Source of the DNA: Amycolatopsis sp. WAC 01376
GTDB lineage: Bacteria > Actinomycetota > Actinomycetes > Mycobacteriales > Pseudonocardiaceae
Length of the DNA: 50,572 nucleotides
NCBI RefSeq assembly: GCF_003947415.1
Contig: NZ_QHKL01000016.1
Span: 1 to 50,572, forward strand
Direction of reading: 5' to 3'
Below the pieces are notes generated by a model. The model saw only the letters and a list, made by a program, of their open reading frames with translations. It made no database searches and was not told where the DNA came from. Of the stretch, positions 40,808-48,926 are shown one piece after another. Made by a program: the position numbers and the translations under genes. Every line of letters starts with the position of its first letter. The stretch's first letter is position 1.

Positions 40808-41530
40808 ATGCCGGTCACCACACGCACGGTCGAATACCCCGCCGACGGACTCACGATGATCGGACACCTCGCGCTCCCGGCCGGTACCGGCCGCCGGCCC
40901 GCGGTCCTGATCGGGCCGGAGGGGCCGGGGCTGAACGATTTCCAACGTCGCCGGGCCGACGCTCTCGCCGAATTGGGGTACGTGGCGCTGGCCTTCGACA
41001 TCAACGGCGGGCGCTGGTTCGACGATCCCGACGAGATGCTGGCGTACGCGATGCCCCTGCTCGACGACCACGGCCGGATGCGGGAGATCGGTCACGCGGC
41101 CCTCGACGTGCTGCGCGCCGAGCCGCGGACCGATCCGGACCGGATCGCCGCCATCGGCTACGGCACCGGAGGCGCGATCGCGCTGGAACTCGGGCGGGAC
41201 GGCGTCGACCTGCGTGCGATCGCGACGGTGAACGCGCTGACCACGGGCAGGCCGGGCGAAGCGGCGCACATCCGCTGCCCGGTCTGGGCCGGGGTCGGCT
41301 CGGAAGACCCGATCATGCCGCCCGCGCAACGAGAGGCGTTCACCGCCGAAATGCAGGAGGCGGGTGTCGACTGGCGCCTCGTGGTCTACGGCGGCGCCCT
41401 GCATGCCTTCCACCACCCCACGGTCGACCACGCCGTGCTTCCCGGCGTCGGATACCACGCGCGTCACGCGCAGCGGGCCTGGCACGACGTCGTCGGCCTG
41501 CTCGCCGAATGCCTGCCCGTGCCAGAGTGA
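40808..41530 (+). CDS. Dienelactone hydrolase-like protein with glycine at the nucleophile site
   Basis: The 240-residue alpha/beta-hydrolase fold protein is recognisable from LIGPEGPGLNDFQRRRADALAELGY, IAAIGYGTGGAIALEL, the acid-site GSEDPIMPP (D167) and YGGALHAFHHP (H199/H202). In dienelactone hydrolases the elbow reads GYCFGG with a catalytic Cys; here the residue is Gly119. Asp and His remain. Either the protein is non-catalytic or uses another residue. It starts 10 bases after the transporter stop, so it is likely in the same transcript. Confidence 0.8.
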   Translation: MPVTTRTVEYPADGLTMIGHLALPAGTGRRPAVLIGPEGPGLNDFQRRRADALAELGYVALAFDINGGRWFDDPDEMLAYAMPLLDDHGRMREIGHAALDVLRAEPRTDPDRIAAIGYGTGGAIALELGRDGVDLRAIATVNALTTGRPGEAAHIRCPVWAGVGSEDPIMPPAQREAFTAEMQEAGVDWRLVVYGGALHAFHHPTVDHAVLPGVGYHARHAQRAWHDVVGLLAECLPVPE

Positions 41531-41542
41531 TCCGTCTTCGCC

Positions 41543-42991
41543 TTACCGCTCAAGCCATTCCGCGGGCGAACTGCCGAGCCGAGGGGTGGGCGAAGACCAG
41601 CGCGGCGGTGTCTCGCTCATCCGGATGACGGGGCCGAGACTCTTGAGGTCGCCGTAGACCGTGTTCTCTTCGATCACGGCGTAACGCTCGAATTCACCGG
41701 TGGTCAGGCGACCGGGGGCCTCCGCGAAATCGTCGATCAATCCTTGGCGTTGCACCAGCATCGAGGATTGGCACAACGAGACCTGGACGCGGTACGACCC
41801 GCCTTCGCGGGCACGGCGGGCGAGCGCGAGCATGGCGCCGTAGCCGGCGAGGAATCCGGTGAGGAAGTCGCAGAGGTAGACCGGCGTCAGCTGCGGCCGG
41901 CCATCGTCGGCCGCGTTTCCCTGGATCACACAGGCGCCGGTGACGGCTTGGGCGACCTGGTCCCATCCCGCTCGGTGCCCGAACGGGCCGCCGGAACCGA
42001 AGCAGTTGACGCTCACGTACACCAGCCCTGGACGAAGTTCCGCCAGTTCTTCGGGACCGAAGCCGTGTGCCTCCATCCTCTGTGGACGGTAGCCCTCGAC
42101 GAAGACGTCCGCGCCGCCTACCAGTTCGCGCAGCCGGGCGGCTTCGTCCACGGCGGTGTAGTCGAGGTAGGTACTGCGCTTGCCGTGGCTGGTGTCCCGG
42201 ACGAACGGCGGCACCTGTGGCAGTCGCGGAGCGTTCACCATCAGCACGTCGGCCCCGTGTTCGGCCAGGCTGAGCGCGGCCGTCGGACCGGCGAGGATAC
42301 GGGTCAGGTCCAGCACCCGCACCCCGGACAGCGGCTCGGTGGCGTGCTCACCGCCGGGCGGCGACTCGGGGGCGCTGTCGCCGATCTTGGTGATCTCCAC
42401 GACCGGACGGGCGGCGAGGTAGGCGCTTTGGGGATGCGCCGACCACTCTTCCGGGGTGCGGACGACCCCGCCGCAAGCGTCGGCGGCGGCGATGGCTTCC
42501 TCGAGGTCGTCCGCTTTCCATGTCGCGACCGCGTCCCGGACCGACGCGGGAGTGGGTTCGCAGCGCAGTACGTCCAGCACTCGTCGTTCGAGGTGGGGAA
42601 GGTTGAAATGCGGCAGGAACCATCGGTCGTCGGCGGTCGGCCATGGCTGCGTCAGCGAGACCATGTGCTCGACGGCGGGCGAAAGGGGCGCGGGCCGGTA
42701 TTCGCCGTCGGCGCCCCGGACGAGCGTCATGTCCTCGCCGCCGAGCGCGGTCGCGGCCGCGGCACGCACGTCGACCGCGATCTTCTGGCGGCGGCCCGTC
42801 CGCAGCTCCCAGAGGTCGTTCGCCGCGACCGCGCGGGCAGCCAGTGCGTCGGCGAGCGTCGAGCCGATCCGGAACGGTGACGCGAACAGCGGATCCGCTC
42901 CGGAGATCGTGACCTCGCCGCTCGCGGGAAGGGGGCCTTCGCGCAGGGCCATGAGCTCGTCGAATGCGCCGGTTTTCCTGGGCATGTCCAT
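41543..42991 (-). CDS. Class III CoA-transferase (CaiB/BaiF family)
   Basis: This 482-residue protein has an N-terminal extension of about 190 residues, then the CaiB/BaiF core beginning LSGVRVLDLTRILAGPTAALSLAEHGADVLMVN. The catalytic aspartate is expected in GHRAGWDQVAQAVTG. VNCFGSGGPF and VQVSLCQSSMLVQRQG are also typical. It would move CoA between carboxylic acids; the substrates are unknown. ATG 42991 has AAGGA about 8 bases upstream; a second ATG at 42985 is possible. It is divergent from a LysR regulator (114-base gap), likely its controller. Confidence 0.88.
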   Translation of the reverse strand: MDMPRKTGAFDELMALREGPLPASGEVTISGADPLFASPFRIGSTLADALAARAVAANDLWELRTGRRQKIAVDVRAAAATALGGEDMTLVRGADGEYRPAPLSPAVEHMVSLTQPWPTADDRWFLPHFNLPHLERRVLDVLRCEPTPASVRDAVATWKADDLEEAIAAADACGGVVRTPEEWSAHPQSAYLAARPVVEITKIGDSAPESPPGGEHATEPLSGVRVLDLTRILAGPTAALSLAEHGADVLMVNAPRLPQVPPFVRDTSHGKRSTYLDYTAVDEAARLRELVGGADVFVEGYRPQRMEAHGFGPEELAELRPGLVYVSVNCFGSGGPFGHRAGWDQVAQAVTGACVIQGNAADDGRPQLTPVYLCDFLTGFLAGYGAMLALARRAREGGSYRVQVSLCQSSMLVQRQGLIDDFAEAPGRLTTGEFERYAVIEENTVYGDLKSLGPVIRMSETPPRWSSPTPRLGSSPAEWLER

Positions 42992-43105
42992 TTTCTTTCC
43001 TTGCCGGTGGGGTCACTTTCCACCGTAGAGAGCCAAAAGCCGGGACGGAAATGCCGATGAACGGGCCGCCATGCGTGCCGGGCATAGCTGGGTAGGCTGC
43101 CTGCC

Positions 43106-43951
43106 ATGGAGGTGGAGCTACGGCATCTGCGCGCGTTCGTCGCCGTCGCCACGCGACGTACGTTCACGGCGGCGAGTCGCGATCTGCTGATCACCCAGCC
43201 GGCGCTGAGCCGGACGGTCCAGCAGCTCGAAGAAGCGGTCGGAGCGCGATTGCTCGAGCGCGGCTCGCAAGGCGTCGAGCCCACCGAGGCCGGGAGTGAA
43301 CTGCTCGATCGGCTGCGCGGAGTGCTGCGAGACCTCGACGCCGCCTTGGCCGCCGCCGGTGGGCACGCGGCGCTGCGGATCGGCTTCCACTGGGCGCTGC
43401 CCGATCCGTGGACCAGTGATCTGCTGTCCGCGTTCGAAACCGCGACCGGTGCGAGGACGACACTGGTGCGACGCGACGACATCGTGACCGCGCTGCACTC
43501 GGGCGACGTCGACGCCGCACTCGTCCGCGGCGACGTCCACGCCTCCGGGATCACCGGCACGCTGCTGTTCGAAGAAGACCGGCTGGCCGCCGTCTCCACC
43601 GGTTCGGAACTGGCGGCCCGCGGGGAGCTGGACTGGTCGGAGCTCGCCGACCATCCTGTGGTCGTCAACACCGTCAGCGGAGCGACGAGCCCGGACGACT
43701 GGCCGCCGGGGAACCGGCCCGAGCAGGTGATCACCTGCGGCAGCTACGACGAGTGGCTCGCCATCATCGCGGCGGGCCGCGGCATCGGATCCACCACGGT
43801 CTCGGCGGCGCGAGCGCACACCCACGCCCGCGTCACCTACCGGCCCGTGCGCGGCGCACCACGGGTCGCGCTCAGGTTGCTGTGGCCGGCGCGCGGCGAT
43901 CGCGACCCGCTGCTGCGCCGCCTGAGCGAATTCGCTCGCTCGGTGTCCTGA
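43106..43951 (+). CDS. LysR-family regulator
   Basis: This 281-residue regulator opens MEVELRHLRAFVAVATRRTF and continues RDLLITQPALSRTVQQLEEAVGARLLERG, the canonical LysR winged helix. The effector domain starts near residue 85 (AALRIGFHWALPDPW). It is shorter than average (about 300). Its divergent orientation to the CoA-transferase suggests it controls that gene. GGCATAGC and a T-rich dyad lie just before its start. Confidence 0.88.
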   Translation: MEVELRHLRAFVAVATRRTFTAASRDLLITQPALSRTVQQLEEAVGARLLERGSQGVEPTEAGSELLDRLRGVLRDLDAALAAAGGHAALRIGFHWALPDPWTSDLLSAFETATGARTTLVRRDDIVTALHSGDVDAALVRGDVHASGITGTLLFEEDRLAAVSTGSELAARGELDWSELADHPVVVNTVSGATSPDDWPPGNRPEQVITCGSYDEWLAIIAAGRGIGSTTVSAARAHTHARVTYRPVRGAPRVALRLLWPARGDRDPLLRRLSEFARSVS

Positions 43952-44044
43952 ACCCGTCGGACGCTTGCCTGGCGATTCGGTTGCCGTCGAAGGGGTACTC
44001 CAAGAAAGCACTTCGACTCGCGCACTGGCATAGGGAGGACCGCG

Positions 44045-44230
44045 ATGCTCGACGACGACAAGCCTCAGGCGGACGTGGCCGACCAGCTTCGTCCCGTCCA
44101 CACGGCGGACAGTGATCTCGACGACGAACCGGCCGAGACGTCGGGTTCGGTCCCGGAGGCCGATCCCGCCGACGTAGCCGACCAGCGACGCAGTGTTCCC
44201 ACGTCCAGCGGCGAAGAACCGTGGCGCTGA
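44045..44230 (+). CDS. Small acidic repeat-containing hypothetical protein
   Basis: The 61-residue product has two copies of an ADVADQxRxV unit (residues 9-17 and 42-50) separated by a DSDLDDEPAE linker. The composition is strongly acidic and disordered. Short proteins with such ADxxEQ units are common and uncharacterised in actinomycetes. AGGGAGG precedes ATG 44045 at proper distance, which supports real translation. It lies between a LysR gene and a carbonic-anhydrase-like gene on the same strand. Confidence 0.6.
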   Translation: MLDDDKPQADVADQLRPVHTADSDLDDEPAETSGSVPEADPADVADQRRSVPTSSGEEPWR

Positions 44231-44260
44231 AAGTCGTCTGCACCGGGTTAGCGTGGGGCC

Positions 44261-44857
44261 ATGCTGATCGAACATCGAGGGCGGCGGCCCGTGGTCCCCG
44301 ACTCGGCGTACGTCGCCCCGTCCGCGGTGCTGTGCGGCGCGGTGGTGCTCGGCGAGCGGGCCCGGGTCCTGCATGGTGCCGTGCTCACCGCCGAGGACGG
44401 GGAGATACGCACCGGGTCGGACGTCGTGATCATGGAGCACGCACTGGTCCGCGGTCGCGCGCGGCATCCCGCGATACTCGGCGACGCGGTCCTGATCGGG
44501 CCGCACTCCCATGTCAACGGCGCCACCGTCGAAGATGAGGTGTTCGTGGCGACCGGCGCGTCGCTGTTCCCCGGCTCGCACGCCGGCGCCGGGGCCGAGT
44601 TGCGGATCAACAGCGTGCTGCACGTCAATTCCCGGCTGGAACCCGGTGCCGTGCTCCCCATCGGCTGGATCGCCGCCGGGGATCCGGCCACGCTGTTCTC
44701 GCCGGATCGGCACGACGAACTATGGGAACTACAGCGCACCTTGGACTTCCCGGGCACGGTGTACGGCGTCCCGAGAGAAACCACGATGCGCGAGATCATG
44801 TCCCGGCAGACCCGGTTCTACGGCGCGCACAAGGACGACAGGACACTCGAAGACTGA
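44261..44857 (+). CDS. Gamma-carbonic-anhydrase-like left-handed beta-helix protein
   Basis: The 198-residue hexapeptide-repeat protein shows repeated [LIV]-G-x-x turns from about residue 16 to 130 (YVAPSAVLCGAVVLGERARV, GATVEDEVFVATGASLFPGS). Histidines in IMEHAL and GPHSHVNG occupy the positions that bind zinc in gamma-CA (Cam) proteins. The C-terminal helix (HDELWELQRTLDFPGTVYG) is longer than usual. It could be a bicarbonate enzyme or an acyltransferase-like scaffold; activity is not certain. No clear operon partner. Confidence 0.8.
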   Translation: MLIEHRGRRPVVPDSAYVAPSAVLCGAVVLGERARVLHGAVLTAEDGEIRTGSDVVIMEHALVRGRARHPAILGDAVLIGPHSHVNGATVEDEVFVATGASLFPGSHAGAGAELRINSVLHVNSRLEPGAVLPIGWIAAGDPATLFSPDRHDELWELQRTLDFPGTVYGVPRETTMREIMSRQTRFYGAHKDDRTLED

Positions 44858-44869
44858 CCGAAACGCTCA

Positions 44870-44923
44870 AGGCCTCCTTGCCTACCTGAAGGTCAGGGTC
44901 CCGGCAAAGTCGCATAACCGCTG
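44870..44923. repeat. Dispersed intergenic element, copy 1 (inverse of 45532-45578)
   Basis: Read on the minus strand, the block TTATGCGACTTTGCCGGGAC followed by CCTGA and a GGAAGGAGGCC-type end also occurs on the plus strand at 45532-45578. The middle part differs. The region 44858-45607 holds several such elements and no convincing gene. Confidence 0.6.
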
Positions 44924-45109
44924 GTGAAGTGGGTGGCGAGTGACGATTCGGGTTCTGGTGACGGAGGGGGCTCGTCACAGGTCGTTCTAACACCTTCTCG
45001 ACTGTCCACAAGGGACTCTGTGGCGCTTCTTGCGTGATGCCAGCTTGAAGTACATAAAGGACCCCTCCCCTGCTCTTCAGCGCTTCCAACGGCCCGGCGT
45101 CGAACTCCT

Positions 45110-45166
45110 ATGTCGTGAAGGGCACCTTTGAGACCTTCAACGTCTCAAAGGTGCCCTTCACGACAT
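45110..45166. repeat. Perfect 25-bp inverted repeat, 7-nt loop
   Basis: Arms 45110-45134 and 45142-45166 (ATGTCGTGAAGGGCACCTTT start) flank CTTCAAC. It is one of the GTGAAGG-type palindromes and may act as a terminator, though it lies 250 bases past the nearest stop. Confidence 0.8.
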
Positions 45167-45229
45167 CCCCACGATCGCGAAAACTCACGTGAGCGCCTGC
45201 CTGGAGTCCTTTGGGTACCTGGGGGAGGT

Positions 45230-45280
45230 GTGAAGGTCGAGTTTCCTCGGCTGAGCCGAGGGAAGGGGGCCTTCACGCGC
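45230..45280. repeat. Dispersed 51-nt palindromic element, copy B
   Basis: This is the reverse complement of 39074-39125 with a single-base difference in length, although the copies are about 6 kb apart. It contains CCTCGGCTGAGCCGAGG inside GTGAAGG / CCTTCAC arms. Confidence 0.75.
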
Positions 45281-45389
45281 CACTGTTGTGACTGCTGGCG
45301 CCTGTGGGGCGAACGCGGCGATGACCGAGTCCGGGGCCTGGCATCAACCGCAGCCTCAACCACGTCGGCACCTAAGACACCCTTGGCTC

Positions 45390-45489
45390 TAACGATCATT
45401 GCCACTCACGACCCCCATCGAGAACCGCATATCTAGCCATCAATCAGACATTTCACCGGGCGAAAGTGTCCCTTGTGGACACTCAAGGG
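45390..45489. repeat. Dispersed composite intergenic repeat, copy 2
   Basis: It is homologous to 16776-16876 in the same orientation (about 70-75% by eye), including the CCACTCACGACCCC word and the AGTGTCC / GGACACT hairpin at its end. Confidence 0.65.
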
Positions 45490-45531
45490 CTTGACGCGCG
45501 CCTTGAGTAGCTCACGACCCAGAACCGAACA

Positions 45532-45578
45532 GCGATTATGCGACTTTGCCGGGACCCTGAGAGTAGGGAAGGAGGCCC
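45532..45578. repeat. Dispersed intergenic element, copy 2
   Basis: The plus strand reads GCGATTATGCGACTTTGCCG and ends in a GTAGGGAAGGAGGCC word. The same order is found inverted at 44870-44923. It abuts the 3' end of the following membrane-protein gene. Confidence 0.6.
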
Positions 45579-45607
45579 TCACCACCCTCGGCACGGACGC
45601 TTTCGGC

Positions 45608-46435
45608 TCACTGCGTTTCCGAGGGGAGATCCACGTCGGAGCGCACGGGGGTGCCGTAGTCGCCGGGCGGAAAGGCCGGACGGTCCCCGGACCGACGGCG
45701 GGCGACCAGCGTCGCACTGACCGCCAGCGCGGCATAGCCGACCAGCCACCAGGTGAATTCGGCCGGAACCCGGCTGGTGAACACCACGTCGACCAGGATC
45801 GCCACCGCGAAGATGGCGGGCTCGGCGAGACGGCTGTCCTGGAACCGTAGTTCGGAATCGACGGCGATCGACGCGGCGTCCTCCGCACGAGTCCGGCGGA
45901 AGGCCGAGCCGGCGAGGATCGTGCCGGTGGACAGCGCCGCCCAGCCGAGGGCGATCAGCCAATTCTCCGCGAAGGTCTGTGCCGTGGTGCCGGCGTACAT
46001 CGCCGCGGCCAGTGCGGCGCCACCGCCGAAGGTGATCACGTAGGTCGTCAGATACCAGCCGCCCAGGACCCGTAAAGCCGACGGCCGCCGGTCACCCACC
46101 GGCAGGCCGCCCAGTTCCCGTTCGCGGTACAGCGACGACACCCAGGACCCGAGCTGGGTCGTCGCGAACACGACGAAGGCGTACCGGCTGTAAGTCGTCT
46201 CGCCGTCCGGATCCAGGAGAAATTCTTGGACCCCCAAGGCGATCAACAGTCCCAACCCGGCAAACCCGAAGCACGCGGTCAAGATCATCTTGCTGGTGGT
46301 GTTCGCCGTCTGGCGCGCGCCGACCCGGACGGCGATCAGCCTGGCCGGCGTTTCCACCTCGACACCACGTTCGCCCAGCCACGCGCGGGTGGCCTCGATC
46401 TCCTCAGGCGTGGGTTCGCCCCGTTTGGTCCCCAT
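45608..46435 (-). CDS. Integral membrane protein of unknown function
   Basis: The 275-residue product has a soluble acidic N-terminus (TPEEIEATRAWLGERGVEVE), then about six hydrophobic helices at roughly residues 50-70, 85-105, 125-148, 155-175, 205-222 and 225-242. A basic or acidic tail follows. The motif ILTACFGFAGLGLLIALGV starts the membrane part. No family is recognised. ATG 46435 has GAGAGGGAC upstream. It stands alone between a repeat zone and a GntR gene, both downstream and upstream on the minus strand. Confidence 0.72.
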   Translation of the reverse strand: MGTKRGEPTPEEIEATRAWLGERGVEVETPARLIAVRVGARQTANTTSKMILTACFGFAGLGLLIALGVQEFLLDPDGETTYSRYAFVVFATTQLGSWVSSLYRERELGGLPVGDRRPSALRVLGGWYLTTYVITFGGGAALAAAMYAGTTAQTFAENWLIALGWAALSTGTILAGSAFRRTRAEDAASIAVDSELRFQDSRLAEPAIFAVAILVDVVFTSRVPAEFTWWLVGYAALAVSATLVARRRSGDRPAFPPGDYGTPVRSDVDLPSETQ

Positions 46436-46538
46436 ACCCTGTCCCTCTCGTCCGCGTACCGGATGTACGCGTGGCACCGGCCCGTGGTTGCCTCGGACAC
46501 CGAGGTGGCCGCCGGTCGCCTGACCGCTCTCCACCGCG

Positions 46539-47252
46539 TCACAGCGCGGGAGGCGGCAACTCCACGAAGAACTGCGCGGAACCCGGGCGGACCACGGTGA
46601 CGACGGCCTCGATCACGGTCCCGTCTTCCGTCCGGGTTTCCCGGCGGCGCTGCATGGCGGGCACACCGGCCTCGCTCTCGAGCAGCTCGGCCTCGCGCGC
46701 GCCGAGTACGACCGGTTCGAGGTAGACCCTGAGCGGGCCCAGCGGGATCTTCTTCGCGGCGAAATAACGCAGGCTCACGAAGTCGGCGAGGTCCTCGTCG
46801 AGCAGGTTCGGCGCGACCGAGAAGAGGATCGCGTGCCGTTCGAGAGTGCGCGGCCGCTCCTGGAGGTCGAGCTTGACGCGCACCAGCTCGACGACCGCGG
46901 AATCCGGGTCCGCGCCAGGGATCTCGACGACCGCGTCGCCTGCCCGCACGATCCGTTGGGACACCACCTGATGCCTGCCCGGCACGCCTTTCTCGGCCGC
47001 GCCGGGGGCGGCGAAGTTCAGCAGGTTGATCTGTTGCCGGACGTCGGCGACGAACGTTCCGTGCCGTCGCCTTCGCACGACCAGCCCGGCATTGGCCAAC
47101 TCGTTGAGCGCTCGCTGCGCCGTGGCCCTGCTCACCCCGTACTGGCTTTGCAGTTCCGCTTCGGTGGGCAACCGCGCGCCGGGCGGGAGGTCGCCACGCT
47201 GGATCTTCTCCTCCAGCTCACGCCGGATCTTCAGATGCAACAGCGCGGCCAT
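46539..47252 (-). CDS. GntR-family regulator (HutC/UTRA subfamily)
   Basis: The 237-residue protein has an N-terminal GntR winged helix (IRRELEEKIQRGDLPPGARL, SQYGVSRATAQRALNELANAGLVVRRRRHGTFV; residues 6-70). A UTRA ligand domain covers about 90-230 (FFVELPPPA end). ATG 47252 is the start; the longer open frame covers the promoter. It is divergent from an FAD oxidoreductase with a 99-base gap carrying inverted repeats, so it probably represses that gene and itself. The effector may be an amine or amino acid, given the partner. Confidence 0.9.
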   Translation of the reverse strand: MAALLHLKIRRELEEKIQRGDLPPGARLPTEAELQSQYGVSRATAQRALNELANAGLVVRRRRHGTFVADVRQQINLLNFAAPGAAEKGVPGRHQVVSQRIVRAGDAVVEIPGADPDSAVVELVRVKLDLQERPRTLERHAILFSVAPNLLDEDLADFVSLRYFAAKKIPLGPLRVYLEPVVLGAREAELLESEAGVPAMQRRRETRTEDGTVIEAVVTVVRPGSAQFFVELPPPAL

Positions 47253-47280
47253 GATCGAACCATACAAATCGCGATTCGAT

Positions 47281-47302
47281 CGGTCAATCGGACTATTGAC
47301 CG
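47281..47302. promoter_or_regulatory. Candidate GntR operator
   Basis: CGGTCAAT (47281-47288) and ATTGACCG (47295-47302) are perfect arms around CGGACT. A second, wider pair, CCATACAAA on one side and TTTTGTACGG on the other, flanks it. The position between divergent GntR and oxidoreductase genes supports an operator. Confidence 0.6.
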
Positions 47303-47351
47303 GTCTAAGCGTGTTTTGTACGGTCATTTGCAGGCCGGAAGGAGAGAGCAA

Positions 47352-48506
47352 ATGAAGATCATCGTTGTCGGCGCCGGAATCGTCGGCGTGAGCGTGGCGC
47401 GTGCACTCGCCGTCGCCGGGTCGGACGTGGTGCTGCTGGACCGATGGGGCCCCGGACGTGGGACGACCGCCACGACGTTCGCGTGGACCAACGCGAACCA
47501 CAAACCCGATCCCGCCTATCAACGGCTCAACGTCGCCGGGATGGAAGAACACGAGAAGCTCGCCAAGGAACTCGGTGGCACGCCGGCGTACTTCCGCGGT
47601 GGCGGCCTGCACTGCGCGGACGCGCGCGGCGAATCGTGGCTGACCGAGAACGTCGAGCGGCTGCGGTCGCGGGACTACCCGGCACAGTGGGTCGATCGCG
47701 ACGAAGCCCGGCGGATCGCCGGCGACGTGCGGATTCCGGAAACCACCACGGCGATCGCGCACTTCCCCAGCGAGGGTTACGTACTTCCGGAACGCCTCCT
47801 CGCCGCGGTACTCGACGATGCCCGCCGACACGGCGCGACGCTGACGATCGGGGAGGTCGTGGCTGTCGGCGACGGGCCGGAGGGCGCGTCCGTCACGCTC
47901 GCCGACGGAACGGTCCTCGGCGCCGACCGGGTCGTGGTCGCCACCGGCAGGTGGACCGACGGGCTCGCCGCGCGCAGCGGCTTCGACATCCCCATGGTGA
48001 CCGACGCCCGTCGCGGCTCCCCGATCGTCGGCCTGCTCGGGTACGTACGTTCCCCCGCGATCGACCTCCGCTGCGTCCTGCACACCCCGGACCTCAACCT
48101 CCGCCCCGACGCGGACGGCGCCACCGTGGCGCAGGCGCTCGATCTGAGCTCCTCCGTCGACCCCGCGGACGGCGAAGCCGACACCGGCATCAGCGCCGCC
48201 GTGGCCGCGCGGTTCACGGCCCTGACCGGTCGTCCGTCCCCGGAAATCGACTTCCGGGTGGCGATCCGGTCCATGCCCGCCGACGGGCACACCATCGCCG
48301 GATACCCGCTGGAGAGCGCACGGATCTACTTTCTCGTCACCCACAGCGGGATCACGCTCGCCCCGGTCCTCGCCCGGCTGGCCGCGGCGGAGATCGTCAC
48401 CGACACCGCGCAGGACGCCCTCGCCGCCTTCCGCCCGGCCCGGTTCGTGGGAGTGCCGCGCTCGGAGCCCGCGGTCAAGCGGCCCACTCGCCTCGGTGAG
48501 CAGTGA
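47352..48506 (+). CDS. FAD-dependent amino-acid oxidase/dehydrogenase (DadA/GlyOx-like)
   Basis: The 384-residue protein belongs to the DAO family. It has the N-terminal dinucleotide fold IIVVGAGIVGVSVARALAVAG, a GTTATTFAWTNANHKPDP adenine-side loop, RVVVATGRWTDGL, and a C-terminal HTIAGYPLESARIYFLVTHSG-type FAD contact. It oxidises a primary or secondary amine, probably a D-amino acid or N-methyl amino acid; the substrate is unknown. ATG 47352 follows GGAAGGAGAG. Its divergent GntR regulator and operator support inducible catabolism. Confidence 0.88.
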   Translation: MKIIVVGAGIVGVSVARALAVAGSDVVLLDRWGPGRGTTATTFAWTNANHKPDPAYQRLNVAGMEEHEKLAKELGGTPAYFRGGGLHCADARGESWLTENVERLRSRDYPAQWVDRDEARRIAGDVRIPETTTAIAHFPSEGYVLPERLLAAVLDDARRHGATLTIGEVVAVGDGPEGASVTLADGTVLGADRVVVATGRWTDGLAARSGFDIPMVTDARRGSPIVGLLGYVRSPAIDLRCVLHTPDLNLRPDADGATVAQALDLSSSVDPADGEADTGISAAVAARFTALTGRPSPEIDFRVAIRSMPADGHTIAGYPLESARIYFLVTHSGITLAPVLARLAAAEIVTDTAQDALAAFRPARFVGVPRSEPAVKRPTRLGEQ

Positions 48507-48531
48507 ATCCTTTGCACGACAACGTCACATC

Positions 48532-48558
48532 TGGACTCGTACCCCCTACCCGTATAGT
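48532..48558 (+). promoter_or_regulatory. Possible promoter before the AhpD-like remnant and DUF4396 gene
   Basis: TGGACT (48532-48537) and TATAGT (48553-48558) resemble sigma-A -35 and -10 boxes but with a 15-base spacer, shorter than usual. The spacer region contains TACCCCCTACCCGTA. The position, 37 bases before the GTG of the remnant, is right for a transcription start. Low confidence. Confidence 0.35.
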
Positions 48559-48594
48559 GTTCCTGGCGACCGACCGACAGCATCCGGAGGAGCC

Positions 48595-48926
48595 GTGCAG
48601 CGTCTTCATTCGCTCGACCCGGCGGACGCGCCTGCCAAGTCGGCCGAGTTGCTCGACGAGATCATCGGACGGCGCGGCTCGGCAGGCCCGATGATGATGA
48701 CCGCGAAGGCCGGGCTCAGCGAGACCGACGTCTCCCTGGCCAGGCAAGGCACGGCGAAGCGGACATCGCCGAGTTGCGAGAGCACGGCTGGAGCGATCAG
48801 ATCATCGCCGACACGGTGGGACTGGTGGCACTCGACCTGCTGACCGGTTCGTTCAATCTCGTCGCAGGACTCGAACCCGCGCCTGCCGAGCAGTCCACAA
48901 AGGAGAAACCCGCTCATGTCCACTGA
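48595..48926 (+). pseudogene. AhpD / carboxymuconolactone-decarboxylase-like gene with internal deletion
   Basis: GTG 48595 follows GGAGGAG and starts a normal-looking N-terminus (PADAPAKSAELLDEIIGRRG, then GPMMMTAKAGLSETDVSLAR). This joins the start of an AhpD-like protein directly to a region that normally follows the CxxC catalytic helix, which is missing. The frame is then lost near 48755, and the tail (ADIAELREHGWSDQIIADTV, then LTGSFNLVAGL) continues in another frame to TGA 48924-48926. The tail overlaps the next gene start. It is clearly a decayed alkylhydroperoxidase-fold gene. Confidence 0.7.

Noticed and set aside
46436..48344. Extended GntR protein of 601 residues
   Set aside because: The frame upstream of ATG 47252 passes through the operator region and the opposite-strand oxidoreductase. 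The GntR headpiece begins properly at 47252.
48541..48558. CsoR- or RcnR-type metal operator (TACCCCCTACCC)
   Set aside because: The C-rich words are direct rather than inverted, so they do not fit the CsoR palindrome; listed only as a weak promoter.
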